This document shows positions 7,535 to 16,129 of a stretch of 30,114 nucleotides of DNA, piece by piece. This DNA is from an uncultured Sutterella sp. (GTDB taxonomy: Bacteria; Pseudomonadota; Gammaproteobacteria; Burkholderiales; Burkholderiaceae_F), in the NCBI GenBank assembly GCA_905194315.1, contig CAJJRX010000025.1, forward strand, positions 1 to 30,114. The letters run 5' to 3'. A model generated the notes under the pieces. It was not told the DNA's origin. It searched no databases and saw only the letters and a program-made list of their open reading frames with translations. Position 1 is the first letter of the stretch; each line of letters starts with the position of its first letter. The translations under genes were made by a program, and so were the position numbers.

Positions 7535-8533
7535 ATGCACGAAAACACATGTGCTCTGCCCGAAGCGGCAATTGAGCAAAGTATTGACATTCTCAAGCGC
7601 GGCGGCCTCGTCGCCATCCCTACTGAAACGGTTTACGGACTTGCGGCTGATGCCGACAATGAAGAGGCCGTGATGTCGATATACCGGGCGAAGGGGCGTC
7701 CTGCCGATCACCCGCTCATTGTGCATGTCTCCGGCATTGATGCGATTGAGTACTGGTGCAAGGATATTCCGCCTGAGGCGTGGCTTCTCGCCAGACGTTT
7801 CTGGCCGGGCCCGCTCACTCTCGTGATGAAGAAAAAAGACCGCTGCGGCCTGTGGGTCACCGGCGGTCAGGACAGCGTGGCGCTGCGCTGCCCCTCGCAC
7901 CCTGTGACACATGAGCTGCTCAAACGCTTTGCCGGTCCGACCCACAAAGGGCTGACCGCACCGAGCGCCAACACCTTCGGCCGTATCAGCCCCTCCACCG
8001 CCCGGCATGTGCTTGACGATCTGGGACTCAAACCCGAAGGCAGACTCGATTTCATTCTCGACGGCGGTCCGTGTGAGTTCGGTCTTGAATCGACCATCGT
8101 CAATCTCTCCGGAGAGCGTCCCACGCTGCTGCGTCACGGGGTGATCACCCGTGCCATGCTCGAGGAGGTACTCGGCTTTGAAGTGCCTGATGCGGGCAGT
8201 GATGCACCGCGCGCCTCGGGCCGGCTCAAGAGTCACTATGCACCGAAAACACGTCTGGAACTTGTCCCGCGGGATGCGCTTGCTGCCCGTCTGGCTGAAT
8301 TTTCCGGTGAGAAGGTGGCAGTGATGGCCTCCCCCGAGCTGCTTGCCGCTCTCGGCACCACACCCGCTTTTTGCATCAGTGCGCCCGCCACAGTGGCGGA
8401 GTACGGCCGTGAACTCTACGAGAATCTTCACCGGCTTGACGCTGCCGGTTGCGTGCGCATTCTTGTCGAACAGCCCGAGCAGACACCTGACTGGGCAGCG
8501 GTGAACGACCGCCTCGGCCGGGCGGCCGCCTGA
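7535..8533 (+). CDS. tsaC: L-threonylcarbamoyladenylate synthase, Sua5 type
   Basis: 332 aa, the long Sua5 form: a YrdC catalytic domain (about 10-205) followed by a C-terminal Sua5 domain (about 230-330). Visible signatures are the TETVYGLAADA stretch (30-40), the K-R-containing IYRAKGRP (49-56), APSAN and the linker LKSHYAP. It makes threonylcarbamoyl-AMP from threonine, bicarbonate and ATP for t6A tRNA modification, the pathway in which TsaE (at 888) also acts. It heads a close-packed run with the yffB-like gene, the EamA transporter and murI. GTATAAAATA at 7491-7500 contains a possible -10 element. Confidence 0.93.
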   Translation: MHENTCALPEAAIEQSIDILKRGGLVAIPTETVYGLAADADNEEAVMSIYRAKGRPADHPLIVHVSGIDAIEYWCKDIPPEAWLLARRFWPGPLTLVMKKKDRCGLWVTGGQDSVALRCPSHPVTHELLKRFAGPTHKGLTAPSANTFGRISPSTARHVLDDLGLKPEGRLDFILDGGPCEFGLESTIVNLSGERPTLLRHGVITRAMLEEVLGFEVPDAGSDAPRASGRLKSHYAPKTRLELVPRDALAARLAEFSGEKVAVMASPELLAALGTTPAFCISAPATVAEYGRELYENLHRLDAAGCVRILVEQPEQTPDWAAVNDRLGRAAA

Positions 8534-8571
8534 GTCTGAGACCATCAACAGCAACCGATTCCGAGGACACT

Positions 8572-8928
8572 ATGATCACCATCTACGGCATCCCCAACTG
8601 CGGCTCCGTGAAGAAAGCTTTTGCCTGGTTTGATGAGAAAGGTATCGAGTACCGCTTCCACAACTTCAAAAAAGACAGACTCCCTGAAGCACTGCTTGAC
8701 GGCTGGATGAAATCCCCTGCTGCCGGCGAGCTCCTCAACAGAAAAGGTCTGATGTGGAAAAAACTCACCCCTGAGGAGCGTGAGACGGCTCTCTCGAGCG
8801 AGGCCGGTCTGCGTGCGCTTTTCCTCGCAACACCGACGCTCATCAAGCGTCCGGTGATTGTTTTTGACAACGGTTCGATTTCTGTCGGCGTTGACGAAGA
8901 ACGCTGGTCCCGGGAAACACAGCACTGA
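8572..8928 (+). CDS. ArsC/Spx-family reductase-like protein (YffB type)
   Basis: 118 aa with a thioredoxin-like ArsC-family fold. The N-terminal motif GIPNCGSVKKA carries Cys10, and LIKRPVI is the conserved cis-Pro region. Only one N-terminal cysteine is present, as in E. coli YffB, so glutathione-dependent thiol chemistry is more plausible than true arsenate reduction. No arsenic genes are near it. It sits 38 bases after tsaC and 6 bases before the EamA gene, inside the same probable operon. The physiological substrate of this subfamily is not established. Confidence 0.88.
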   Translation: MITIYGIPNCGSVKKAFAWFDEKGIEYRFHNFKKDRLPEALLDGWMKSPAAGELLNRKGLMWKKLTPEERETALSSEAGLRALFLATPTLIKRPVIVFDNGSISVGVDEERWSRETQH

Positions 8929-8934
8929 TAATTT

Positions 8935-9843
8935 ATGTTTGAGCAGCTTCTCACCCGCTATCAGGGGGTACTTCCAACAGCTGCCCTCGTGATGGCCACG
9001 TTCCTCTGGGGCAGCTCATTTATTACGACGCACACCGCACTCGAATACACAGACCCCTTCATGCTTGTGATGGCGCGTTTCTGTATCGGCTCGGTCATTG
9101 TCGGACTGATGCTTCGCGGCAGAATCAGAGCCATTCCCGCCCACACCTGGAAAGCCGGTCTGAGCACCGGTGCGCTGCTGTTTTTCGGTTACATCACCAA
9201 TGCCCTCGGTCTGATGACCATCAACAGCTCGACCTCCGGCTTCCTGACAGCTCTGTATGTGCCCTTCACACCGCTCATGGTCTGGTTTGTCTTCGGCAGG
9301 AAGCCCGATACCGCTGCCATTGCCGGTGTAATCATTGCGTTTATGGGCTTGCTTTTACTCGCAAATCCGTTTACGTTGTCCTTTGAAAACAACTTCGGAG
9401 AATGGGTCACCATCCTCTGCGCTTTTATCTCGGCTTCCGAAATTATTTTTGTTGGTCTGGTCGCCGCCAAAAACGAAGCGCTGCCGCTCACGTTCACACA
9501 GCTCGTTACCGTGGCGGCACTTTGTGCACTGACCCGTCTGATCGGGCCGGTCACCCCCTTCTGGCCTTTTGAGCCGACCAACTGGACGTCCACCCTGCTT
9601 GCTTCCATGCTCTGGCTGGGTGTTATTGTCGGCTTTGCCCAGATTCTTCTCACCTGGGGGCAGAAAACCGTTCCCGCAGGACGCGCTGCAGTGATCTTTG
9701 CCATGGAGAGCGTGTTTGCCGCACTGATCGGCTGGCTCTGGGGCGAGGAACTCGGCTGGGCAGGCTGGCTTGGTGGCAGTTTGATTGTTGCCGCGATCTT
9801 CCTGAATGAGACACGGATCCTTCGCCGCAGCAAAAAGGAGTAG
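8935..9843 (+). CDS. EamA/DMT-family inner-membrane transporter
   Basis: 302 aa, hydrophobic throughout, with about ten predicted transmembrane helices in two repeated EamA halves. The first half contains the typical FLWGSSF motif near residue 25, and the second half ends with GWLWGEELGWAGWLGGSLIVAA. Drug/metabolite transporters of this kind export metabolites such as amino acids or nucleotides; the substrate cannot be read from the sequence. The end of the gene carries AGGAG, which serves as the ribosome binding site for murI three bases later, so the two are translationally linked. Confidence 0.9.
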   Translation: MFEQLLTRYQGVLPTAALVMATFLWGSSFITTHTALEYTDPFMLVMARFCIGSVIVGLMLRGRIRAIPAHTWKAGLSTGALLFFGYITNALGLMTINSSTSGFLTALYVPFTPLMVWFVFGRKPDTAAIAGVIIAFMGLLLLANPFTLSFENNFGEWVTILCAFISASEIIFVGLVAAKNEALPLTFTQLVTVAALCALTRLIGPVTPFWPFEPTNWTSTLLASMLWLGVIVGFAQILLTWGQKTVPAGRAAVIFAMESVFAALIGWLWGEELGWAGWLGGSLIVAAIFLNETRILRRSKKE

Positions 9844-9846
9844 TCA

Positions 9847-10644
9847 ATGTCTTCCACACAACCTATCGGTCTTCTGGACTCCGGCTTTGGCGGACTGTCA
9901 GTGATGAGCGCCATCCGTGAGGAGTTTCCCAATGAGGATCTCATTTACGCGGCAGACTGCGCCTGCGCCCCCTGGGGCGACCGTGAGGAGAGTTTTATCC
10001 TTGAGCGGGTCAATCTGATTGTGAACTATCTGCTCGAGCGCGGGATTAAAGCGCTGGTGCTCGCCTGCAATACGGCCACGGCCGTTGCTGCCGACAGCCT
10101 CAGAGCACGTCTGCAGATCCCCGTTATCGGTATCGAGCCTGCCGTGCTCCCTGCGGCACGTGCCACCTTCAGCAAGGTTATCGGGGTGCTCGCCACAGTG
10201 AAAACAATTGAGAGCGAACGCTATCAGCGGCTCAAAACACTTGTGGAGAATCCTGCGGTCGAAATTCTTGACTGCCCCTGTCCCGGACTGATGGAGTGTG
10301 TGGAGGCCGGGGAGTTTCACACGCCCAACACCAGAGAGCTGATCAAGAAATATATTCTTCCGCTCATCAGCAAAGGAGCCGATCAGCTGGTGCTCGGCTG
10401 TACGCATTATCCGTTCCTGAGCGATGAGATCTCCCGGATTGCCGGCGAGCATGTCATGCTCGTCAATCCGGCGCCTGCTGTTGCCCGACATATGCGCACC
10501 GTACTCACTGAACTCAACGCTCTGACGGATAACACGACACCCGGCAGCGCCGAATATCTTGTCACCGGTGCCAACGCTGAACGTGAGCAGATTCTGCAGT
10601 TTCTGGCGGGTCCTCAGGCCAGACTCAACAATCTGGTTCTCTAA
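9847..10644 (+). CDS. murI: Glutamate racemase
   Basis: 265 aa, full length. The catalytic elements are present: DSGFGG (11-16), the first catalytic Cys74 in ACNTAT and the second Cys185 in GCTHY with His187. MurI makes D-glutamate for peptidoglycan precursors by a two-cysteine, cofactor-free mechanism in the cytoplasm. AGGAG lies 8-12 bases upstream, within the end of the preceding transporter gene. It is the last gene of the tsaC-started run and ends in a bidirectional terminator. Confidence 0.95.
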   Translation: MSSTQPIGLLDSGFGGLSVMSAIREEFPNEDLIYAADCACAPWGDREESFILERVNLIVNYLLERGIKALVLACNTATAVAADSLRARLQIPVIGIEPAVLPAARATFSKVIGVLATVKTIESERYQRLKTLVENPAVEILDCPCPGLMECVEAGEFHTPNTRELIKKYILPLISKGADQLVLGCTHYPFLSDEISRIAGEHVMLVNPAPAVARHMRTVLTELNALTDNTTPGSAEYLVTGANAEREQILQFLAGPQARLNNLVL

Positions 10645-10664
10645 GAACACCGGCCGGACAGAAA

Positions 10665-10706
10665 AATACCCGGGCTGCCGGTCTGACCGGCCCCGGGTAT
10701 TGTTTT
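10665..10706. terminator. Bidirectional terminator, murI / thioesterase
   Basis: AATACCCGGG pairs with CCCGGGTATT, with an inner CCGGT/ACCGG stem. T-rich tracts follow on both strands (TTGTTTT on plus, TATTTTT on minus). It lies between two convergent genes and can stop both. Confidence 0.88.
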
Positions 10707-10720
10707 AAGGTGCATCCGCT

Positions 10721-11161
10721 TTAAGCGCGCAGCTCGAGCGCCTCGCCCTGATACTCCTGAAGAATTGCTCTGAACTCGGCCGGGATCTCATGCTTCGAAA
10801 GGGCGCCGGCATGGCTGCCCACCTTTACACAGACAACGGTTTCAGCACACTTCACACGCAGCCCGTCATCGCCGGAGATTTCAATGGCAAAGCGGAAAGC
10901 GGTCGTGCCGATATGCTCGACCCAGAGGCGAAGCGTAACCATGTCGCCCAGCACACTCGGACGGCAGAAGTCGCAGCGGATGCCGCCGATCGGAAAACCG
11001 ATACCCTGAGAGATGCTGTCTCTGAAGGTCACACCGGCGCTGCGGTAGAAATCCTCCATCAGCTCGGTGATCATCACAAAGTACTGCGGATGAAAAACGA
11101 TGCCGCCGGCATCGCAGTCAGCCATATAGATACGGCGCGTTTTTTCAAAAATTTTGTTCAT
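10721..11161 (-). CDS. Hotdog-fold acyl-CoA thioesterase (YbgC/FadM/4HBT-like)
   Basis: 146 aa with the 4HBT hotdog signature: D15-x-D17-x-GGIVF-x-PQY (15-27), in which the Asp corresponds to the catalytic acid of 4-hydroxybenzoyl-CoA thioesterases. The region CDFCRPSVLGDMV then matches the usual strand before the central helix. The acyl-CoA substrate cannot be read from sequence. Its ATG overlaps the stop of the upstream cyclase gene by the four bases ATGA, so the two are translationally coupled. An aromatic or short acyl-CoA substrate connected with the cyclase is possible but unproven. Confidence 0.85.
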   Translation of the reverse strand: MNKIFEKTRRIYMADCDAGGIVFHPQYFVMITELMEDFYRSAGVTFRDSISQGIGFPIGGIRCDFCRPSVLGDMVTLRLWVEHIGTTAFRFAIEISGDDGLRVKCAETVVCVKVGSHAGALSKHEIPAEFRAILQEYQGEALELRA

Positions 11162-11814
11162 GGTTCTGTGACTGTTCCAGTCGGATTTTCAAATTCCATC
11201 AGAATAGCACGAACAGGGCTCGCTTCCAGGCCCTCAATTTTCAAAGGTAATGCGAAAAGTTCAAAAATTCCTTCACAAATGTTTTCCAGACACAGATTCT
11301 CCAGCAGTACCATGCCGGCAGCAAGTGCCAGCCGGTGTGCATCGAGAGAATGCGAGGTGAGCGGATCCACACCGAGTGTATCGAGCCCGAGCAGTTTCAC
11401 GCCGCGCCTGAGCAGAAAATCAATCGCCTCGGGCGTGACCGGACGGAATGGCTCCTCAGTGCGGGACATCGGGCGTTTCCTCGTTTTCAATATCACCCGC
11501 ACCTCACCCGGGGGCACCGCAGAGAGCTCCTCACTGGTGACGGGCGCATCTGCTGGCGCCTCACTCAAATCAAGCACCAGGCAGCGTCCCGCACAGACGG
11601 AAAGCGGCAGTCCTAGCACATCCGGTGCGCCGTCAAAGAGATGGCGCGGCGCATCCATGTGCGTGCCGATATGCGGGCTCATGCGCAGGGCGGACACGTT
11701 TGCCGCCGCACCGCCCGCGACGCTGTCTGTCAGAGTGACCGAGAGCGGTGCATCGCCCTCAATCACCGGCGTATTTCGGTCTGTCGTTTGTGTAATGTCG
11801 TATATCTGTCGCAT
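11158..11814 (-). CDS. Cyclase family protein, kynurenine-formamidase (KynB) type
   Basis: 218 aa with the metal-binding motif HIGTHMDAPRH (48-58), giving ligand candidates H48, H52 and D54 with H58 nearby, as in the KynB/cyclase superfamily (HxGTHxDxPxH). The length fits. KynB hydrolyses N-formyl-kynurenine in tryptophan breakdown, but no kynA or kynU gene is nearby, and this superfamily also acts on other cyclic amides and esters. The exact substrate is therefore open. GGAAG precedes the ATG. It is the first gene of a two-gene unit with the thioesterase and is divergent from the nitroreductase gene. Confidence 0.82.
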   Translation of the reverse strand: MRQIYDITQTTDRNTPVIEGDAPLSVTLTDSVAGGAAANVSALRMSPHIGTHMDAPRHLFDGAPDVLGLPLSVCAGRCLVLDLSEAPADAPVTSEELSAVPPGEVRVILKTRKRPMSRTEEPFRPVTPEAIDFLLRRGVKLLGLDTLGVDPLTSHSLDAHRLALAAGMVLLENLCLENICEGIFELFALPLKIEGLEASPVRAILMEFENPTGTVTEP

Positions 11815-11912
11815 AATACTTCCAACATCTGCTCACCGCTCCTGCCCTGCATTCTCTGCAGCCGGCCCCGTGCGTCTGGGCAGCCTGAGACGTTTTTCTT
11901 TAAGTGACTAAA

Positions 11913-12476
11913 ATGCTTTCCAACGCCAATTTCATTCAGATTCTGCTTTCGCGCCACTCCGTGGGCGCACGCCATCAGACCATTCCCGCGCCTGACTGCG
12001 CGGATCTGCGTCTTGCCGTTTCCACCGCACTGCGTGCCCCCAATCATGAAAAGAAACTCCCCCTGCGGTTTGTCGACATCCAGTCGCGGGAAAAACTCGC
12101 CGACCTCTTCGAGTCCACGCTGCCCGCGGACGCTGATGAGGCCGTGCGTATCAGAACGCGCGAAAAAGCCACCAAAAGCCCGATGTGCGTGGCCATGATT
12201 CTCACGGATATCCACGATGACATCTCTGAGATGTTCCGCGAGGAACGCCTGATTACCGCCGGTGCCGCACTCATGAATTTCCTCAATGCGCTGCATGCGC
12301 TCGGCTATGTTGCCAAGACGGTTTCCCCGCGCCCCTTTGAGACGCCTGACGGACTGTATGATCCGGAGAATGAACGGCTTATCGCCTTCATCCTGATCGG
12401 CTCGCCCGACGAACCGATCGACTACACCCGCACCCCCTCGGGCGAGGATACTGTCCTGCCGCTCTCGCAGTGGTAA
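11913..12476 (+). CDS. Nitroreductase-family flavoprotein (YdjA-like)
   Basis: About 187 aa from ATG 11913; a GTG at 11904 in frame is an alternative start, and neither has a clear Shine-Dalgarno. The RHSVGARH segment near the N-terminus and ALRAPNHEKKLPLRFV correspond to the FMN-binding region of small nitroreductases such as YdjA (RRS..., APDH...P-RF). A later hydrophobic helix (GAALMNFLNALHALGYVAK) and ILIGSPDEP match the dimer core and C-terminal strand. It probably uses NAD(P)H and FMN to reduce small electrophiles; the substrate is unknown. It runs divergently from the cyclase gene and convergently with the DUF72 gene, with almost no gap before the latter. Confidence 0.8.
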   Translation: MLSNANFIQILLSRHSVGARHQTIPAPDCADLRLAVSTALRAPNHEKKLPLRFVDIQSREKLADLFESTLPADADEAVRIRTREKATKSPMCVAMILTDIHDDISEMFREERLITAGAALMNFLNALHALGYVAKTVSPRPFETPDGLYDPENERLIAFILIGSPDEPIDYTRTPSGEDTVLPLSQW

Positions 12477-12478
12477 TC

Positions 12479-13525
12479 CTAAAGACTCTGCGAATTTTCT
12501 CTGCGCGCCACAATCCCCGACGCGATTGCCTCAAGGGTGAGTGGCGCGGAGCCCTCCGCCCGGTTGCCGGCCCATACCCAGGCCTGCCTGCCGGCCGCAA
12601 TACTTTTACAGACCATATCCACAATCGTTGCTCTGGTGACCGGATCGCTGGCCACCAGGCTTTTTGCGCCAAGCCGCCTGTAGCCGAACATCAGCGAGGC
12701 CGAACCTGCCCAGTTGACCAGCAGAGGAAGTCGTGGCGGCTCTGCGTAATGCTCCTGCCAGCTTGTCTGCCAGTAGCCGATCGCATTCACCTGACGCAGC
12801 GCGATGGGCATACCGAGGCTCAAACGCACCACCGGTGCCATTGACGCAGCAACCAGCATCTTCATGACCCGGGGTGTGAGCAGTTCACCGTTCTGAATCT
12901 CCAGCGCAAGCGTGAGCGGCAGCTTTCTCTCATCGATAAACGCCCGCACTGACATCAGAAACGCCTCAAGTCTGGTGTTGAGCTCTCCGTTGTGCTGCCA
13001 GCGTTTGAGCAGTCCGCTGTCGAACTGCCCCATCCGCAGAACCACCGGTCCCAGATTGTCTTCAAGCATCTCATGTGCCGGTTCAAGCTCCCGCAACCAC
13101 GCCTCTGCATCAAAGCGCAGAAAATCCCTGTTCTCACCCACACCCATCCTCCGGGCATCCCTGATCATCGGATCGAGACTTTTGTGCGCCACGGGGAGCA
13201 TGAAGCGGAAAGGCTTTTCAACGCTTGAGAGAAAATGCAGCAGCTCGCCGGGACGGTAGGGAGTGCCTCTGTAGGGCAGCGCTGTCATGCGCAGCAGCGG
13301 ATGCTTCGAATACGGTGTGAGTCCGTACAGTCTCAGACCGTCCGTGCCGCTCTGTCTGGAGTAGATCAGCCCGCGCCAGCGCGCATCGGCCCACCCTTCT
13401 GTCCCGAGAAACACCTGTCTCGGCAGACGCCGGCCCAGTTCCGTCAGGGCGGCATCCGGGGGCTGACGCTCTACAGAAGCCCCGCGGTGAGGTGTGTCAT
13501 CGTATAGTGGCGTATCGCGTTGCAT
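12479..13525 (-). CDS. DUF72 family protein (YecE-like TIM barrel)
   Basis: 348 aa. The opening FLGTEGWADARWRGLIY (residues about 39-55) is a variant of the DUF72 start motif (IGTSGWxYxxWxGxFYP), and FRFMLPVAHKSL corresponds to the FxFxxKxxxxxTH strand. Members of DUF72 have a TIM-barrel-like fold and no firmly established function. A ~38-residue N-terminal extension precedes the domain. Its stop lies two bases from the convergent nitroreductase stop, leaving no space for a terminator. It faces the response regulator gene across a 110-bp divergent intergenic gap. Confidence 0.75.
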   Translation of the reverse strand: MQRDTPLYDDTPHRGASVERQPPDAALTELGRRLPRQVFLGTEGWADARWRGLIYSRQSGTDGLRLYGLTPYSKHPLLRMTALPYRGTPYRPGELLHFLSSVEKPFRFMLPVAHKSLDPMIRDARRMGVGENRDFLRFDAEAWLRELEPAHEMLEDNLGPVVLRMGQFDSGLLKRWQHNGELNTRLEAFLMSVRAFIDERKLPLTLALEIQNGELLTPRVMKMLVAASMAPVVRLSLGMPIALRQVNAIGYWQTSWQEHYAEPPRLPLLVNWAGSASLMFGYRRLGAKSLVASDPVTRATIVDMVCKSIAAGRQAWVWAGNRAEGSAPLTLEAIASGIVARRENSQSL

Positions 13526-13635
13526 AGCACAAAACTGAAAGAAGTTTCACAGTGTCAATACAGCATTTGGTAGGATATGCTGACGTACTGTTCTGAATCG
13601 GCTCTTTGTTAAGAGTCTAACCTACTTCACCTGAT

Positions 13636-14292
13636 ATGACTGATAACACAACCGAAGGGATTACTGTCGAACCTAGCTTACCCGTGTGGGTCGTGGACGA
13701 TGACGATGTGCGTCTCTCCCTTCGCTTTGCTCTTGCCACACATAACTTCAATGCAATGACCTTCGCCTCCGGAGAAGAGTTTTTGGAGCAGGTGGATATC
13801 ATGCAGCCGGGCTGTGCTGTCCTTGATCTGACCATGCGCGGTCTTAACGGCATGGATGTTCAGAACCGCCTGCGCGAGAGCAACAGTCCGATTTCCGTGA
13901 TTCTTCTCACCGGTAACGGCACTATCCGTCAGGCTGTCCAGGCCATGGAAAACGGGGCTATCAGCTTTATGGAAAAGCCCGTTGACCCTGATGAGCTGGC
14001 CAAAAAGGTGGCCTTTGCCCTGGAGCACTCCTCCCGGACCTGGCGCTTTACCAAGATCCGTGCGCTGCTCGACACGTTCTCGCGCCGCGAAGCGCAGATC
14101 TTCGAGCTGATCTGCCAGGGCTACAAGACCACTGAGATTGCCGCCAAGCTCTTTCTTTCAGCGCGCACAGTGGATGTGCACCGCTCGCATATTATCCAGA
14201 AGCTTGGCGGACAGACACCGATCGGCCTGCTTTATGATCTTGCGCGCTGCACCACGACAGGTGATCTGCTGGCGGGCAAACAGAAAAAATAA
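13636..14292 (+). CDS. Two-component response regulator, FixJ/TtrR-like (REC + LuxR HTH)
   Basis: 218 aa. The N-terminal receiver domain has the acidic pocket D21-D24, the probable phospho-acceptor D64 (AVLDLTMRGLNGMD), T92 and K114-P115. The C-terminal LuxR-type helix-turn-helix runs from about 150 (FSRREAQIFELICQG) through TTEIAAKLFLSARTVDVHRS. The layout matches FixJ, TtrR and DctR regulators, which control respiratory or dicarboxylate genes under a sensor kinase. No kinase gene is adjacent: thiC is convergent on one side and a DUF72 gene divergent on the other. Its partner and targets cannot be named from this window. Confidence 0.88.
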   Translation: MTDNTTEGITVEPSLPVWVVDDDDVRLSLRFALATHNFNAMTFASGEEFLEQVDIMQPGCAVLDLTMRGLNGMDVQNRLRESNSPISVILLTGNGTIRQAVQAMENGAISFMEKPVDPDELAKKVAFALEHSSRTWRFTKIRALLDTFSRREAQIFELICQGYKTTEIAAKLFLSARTVDVHRSHIIQKLGGQTPIGLLYDLARCTTTGDLLAGKQKK

Positions 14293-14302
14293 TCTCCTGC
14301 CG

Positions 14303-14325
14303 CAGGCGCAGCCGCATTGCGCCTG
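14303..14325. terminator. Possible terminator hairpin between convergent genes
   Basis: CAGGCGCA (14303-14310) pairs with TGCGCCTG (14318-14325) in the 36-bp gap between the response regulator and thiC. There is no immediate T-run on either strand, so it is a weak candidate. Confidence 0.4.
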
Positions 14326-14328
14326 AGG

Positions 14329-15951
14329 TCAGGCTTTCTCCTCAAACAGATCCCGGGCCAGACGCATCGGACAGTATTTGGGGCCACACATACTGCAGAA
14401 GTGCGCATCCTCACCACCACTGCCGGGCAGCCCTTCAGCATGGAAGGCTCTGGCCCGCGCCGGATCCACACTGAGTGCAAACTGATCACGCCAGCGGAAC
14501 TCAAAGCGTGCCGCACTCATCAGATGATCATGAATCAGCGCTGCCCCCTGTCCCTTGGCCACATCAGCGGCATGCGCCGCGATGCGGAAAGCGGCCATCC
14601 CCTCGCGGACGTCATTGGCGCCGGGCAGTCCCAGATGTTCTTTTGGCGTCACATAGCAGAGCATTGCGGTACCCGCCGCCCCGATCACTGTTGCCCCGAT
14701 GGCGGCAGTGATATGGTCGTAGCCCGCGCCGATATCACACACAAGCGGCCCCAGGGTATAAAAGGGCGCGCCGCTGCACCAGTCCTCCTCGTGCTCCTGA
14801 TTAAGCGCAATGCCGGGAAGCGGAATATGGCCTGGTCCCTCGATCATGACCTGAACGTCCTTTTCACCCGCCTGCCGGTTGAGCTCACCGAGCGTTTTGA
14901 GTTCGGCAAACTGGGCGGCATCATTGCCGTCATAAATACTGCCGGCACGCAGCCCGTCACCCAGGGAGAGCGTGATGTCGTACTCGCGCGCGATATCGAG
15001 CAGCTCGGCGAAATTCTCATAGAGGAAATTCTCCTCCCCGGTCAGACTTTCCCAGGCCGCCATAATGCCGCCTCCGCGTGAGACAATGCCGGTCATGCGA
15101 TTTCGGGTGAGTTTTACGTGTTCAGCCAGCACCCCGGCATGAATGGTCATGTAGTCCACACCCATTTTTGCCTGATCGAGCATCACTTCGCGGAAAAGCG
15201 CCCAGGAGAGTTCCTCGATATGGCCGCCCACACGCTCAAGCGCCTCATAAATAGGCACAGTACCCACGGGCACAGGCGACGCGCGCAGAATCATCTCCCG
15301 GGTCTGACGGATATTTCTGCCCGTCGAGAGATCCATCACCGTATCTGCGCCACGGGCAATCGCCTCCTGGAGCTTTTCTCCCTCGGTGAGCCACTCATTG
15401 CCGTTGCCGGAGGTGCCGATATTGGCGTTGATCTTTGTGGCAAAGGCCCGCCCGATAATCATCGGCTCGGCTTCGGGATGACAGAAGTTCATCGGAATCA
15501 CAGCCCGGCGCGCCGCCACCTGCTCCCGGATCTGCTCAGGCGTCCAGGGCTGCCAGCGCTCCAGTGCGGCCAGAAGGCCGGCTTTGACCCGGGTATTCGT
15601 CATCTCCCGCACATTACGGTAGAAGCGGTCACGGTTCAGACTTTCGCGCACCGCCACATAACTCATCTCAGGGGTGACAATACCGTCACGGGCGGCTCTG
15701 AGCTGCGTGGGTGAGCCGACAGGCGGGCGGCTGCGCCGTTCGAGTCGGACTTCGGCGGGAGCATTCGCGGCGCCGTAACCACCGGTGACATCTTTGAGAT
15801 AGAAGGCCGGATTACTGCCGCCGCCAAGACCGGCCGGTGTATTTTCAAGCTGCAGCATACGGAAAGGCACTTTCTCACCGTGCACTGTCTCGGTATAGAC
15901 CCGGACGCCCTCAGGGCGGAAATCACTTCGTGAAAGGAAAAGATTTTGCAT
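14329..15951 (-). CDS. thiC: Phosphomethylpyrimidine synthase
   Basis: 540 aa from ATG 15951. The frame is open for 16 more codons, but AGG-containing sequence 5-10 bases upstream and the conserved start of the protein favour this ATG. ThiC is a radical-SAM enzyme that rearranges the purine intermediate AIR to HMP-phosphate for thiamine. The C-terminal [4Fe-4S] motif CSMCGPKYC (519-527) is intact, and MNFCHPEAEPMIIGR, NANIGTSG and EGPGHIP are family hallmarks. A TPP riboswitch lies upstream. No other thi gene is adjacent. Because ThiC consumes AIR, it competes with PurK, encoded in this window. Confidence 0.97.
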   Translation of the reverse strand: MQNLFLSRSDFRPEGVRVYTETVHGEKVPFRMLQLENTPAGLGGGSNPAFYLKDVTGGYGAANAPAEVRLERRSRPPVGSPTQLRAARDGIVTPEMSYVAVRESLNRDRFYRNVREMTNTRVKAGLLAALERWQPWTPEQIREQVAARRAVIPMNFCHPEAEPMIIGRAFATKINANIGTSGNGNEWLTEGEKLQEAIARGADTVMDLSTGRNIRQTREMILRASPVPVGTVPIYEALERVGGHIEELSWALFREVMLDQAKMGVDYMTIHAGVLAEHVKLTRNRMTGIVSRGGGIMAAWESLTGEENFLYENFAELLDIAREYDITLSLGDGLRAGSIYDGNDAAQFAELKTLGELNRQAGEKDVQVMIEGPGHIPLPGIALNQEHEEDWCSGAPFYTLGPLVCDIGAGYDHITAAIGATVIGAAGTAMLCYVTPKEHLGLPGANDVREGMAAFRIAAHAADVAKGQGAALIHDHLMSAARFEFRWRDQFALSVDPARARAFHAEGLPGSGGEDAHFCSMCGPKYCPMRLARDLFEEKA

Positions 15952-16129
15952 AGAACCTCGCTTTCGGAACAAGCATTGAACAGGTCGTCTGCAGCGCACC
16001 TTGCGGTGTGCCGGAGACCTCGGTTCTACGTAAAGGGTAACGATTGGGTTTTCGGGCGCAGCGCCTCAAGGCGCCATCCGTCAGACTTCCTGCGAAGGTT
16101 CAGAAGAGAGGTTTTTCGCAGAGAGAAAG

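Noticed and set aside
8572..8928. True arsenate reductase
   Set aside because: Only one N-terminal cysteine and YffB-like sequence; no arsenic resistance genes are nearby.
16058..16121. Riboswitch-controlled terminator before thiC
   Set aside because: Stems exist (GCGCC/GGCGC at 16061-16074 and CTGCGAA/TTCGCAG at 16090-16121), but neither is followed by a T-run on the minus strand.
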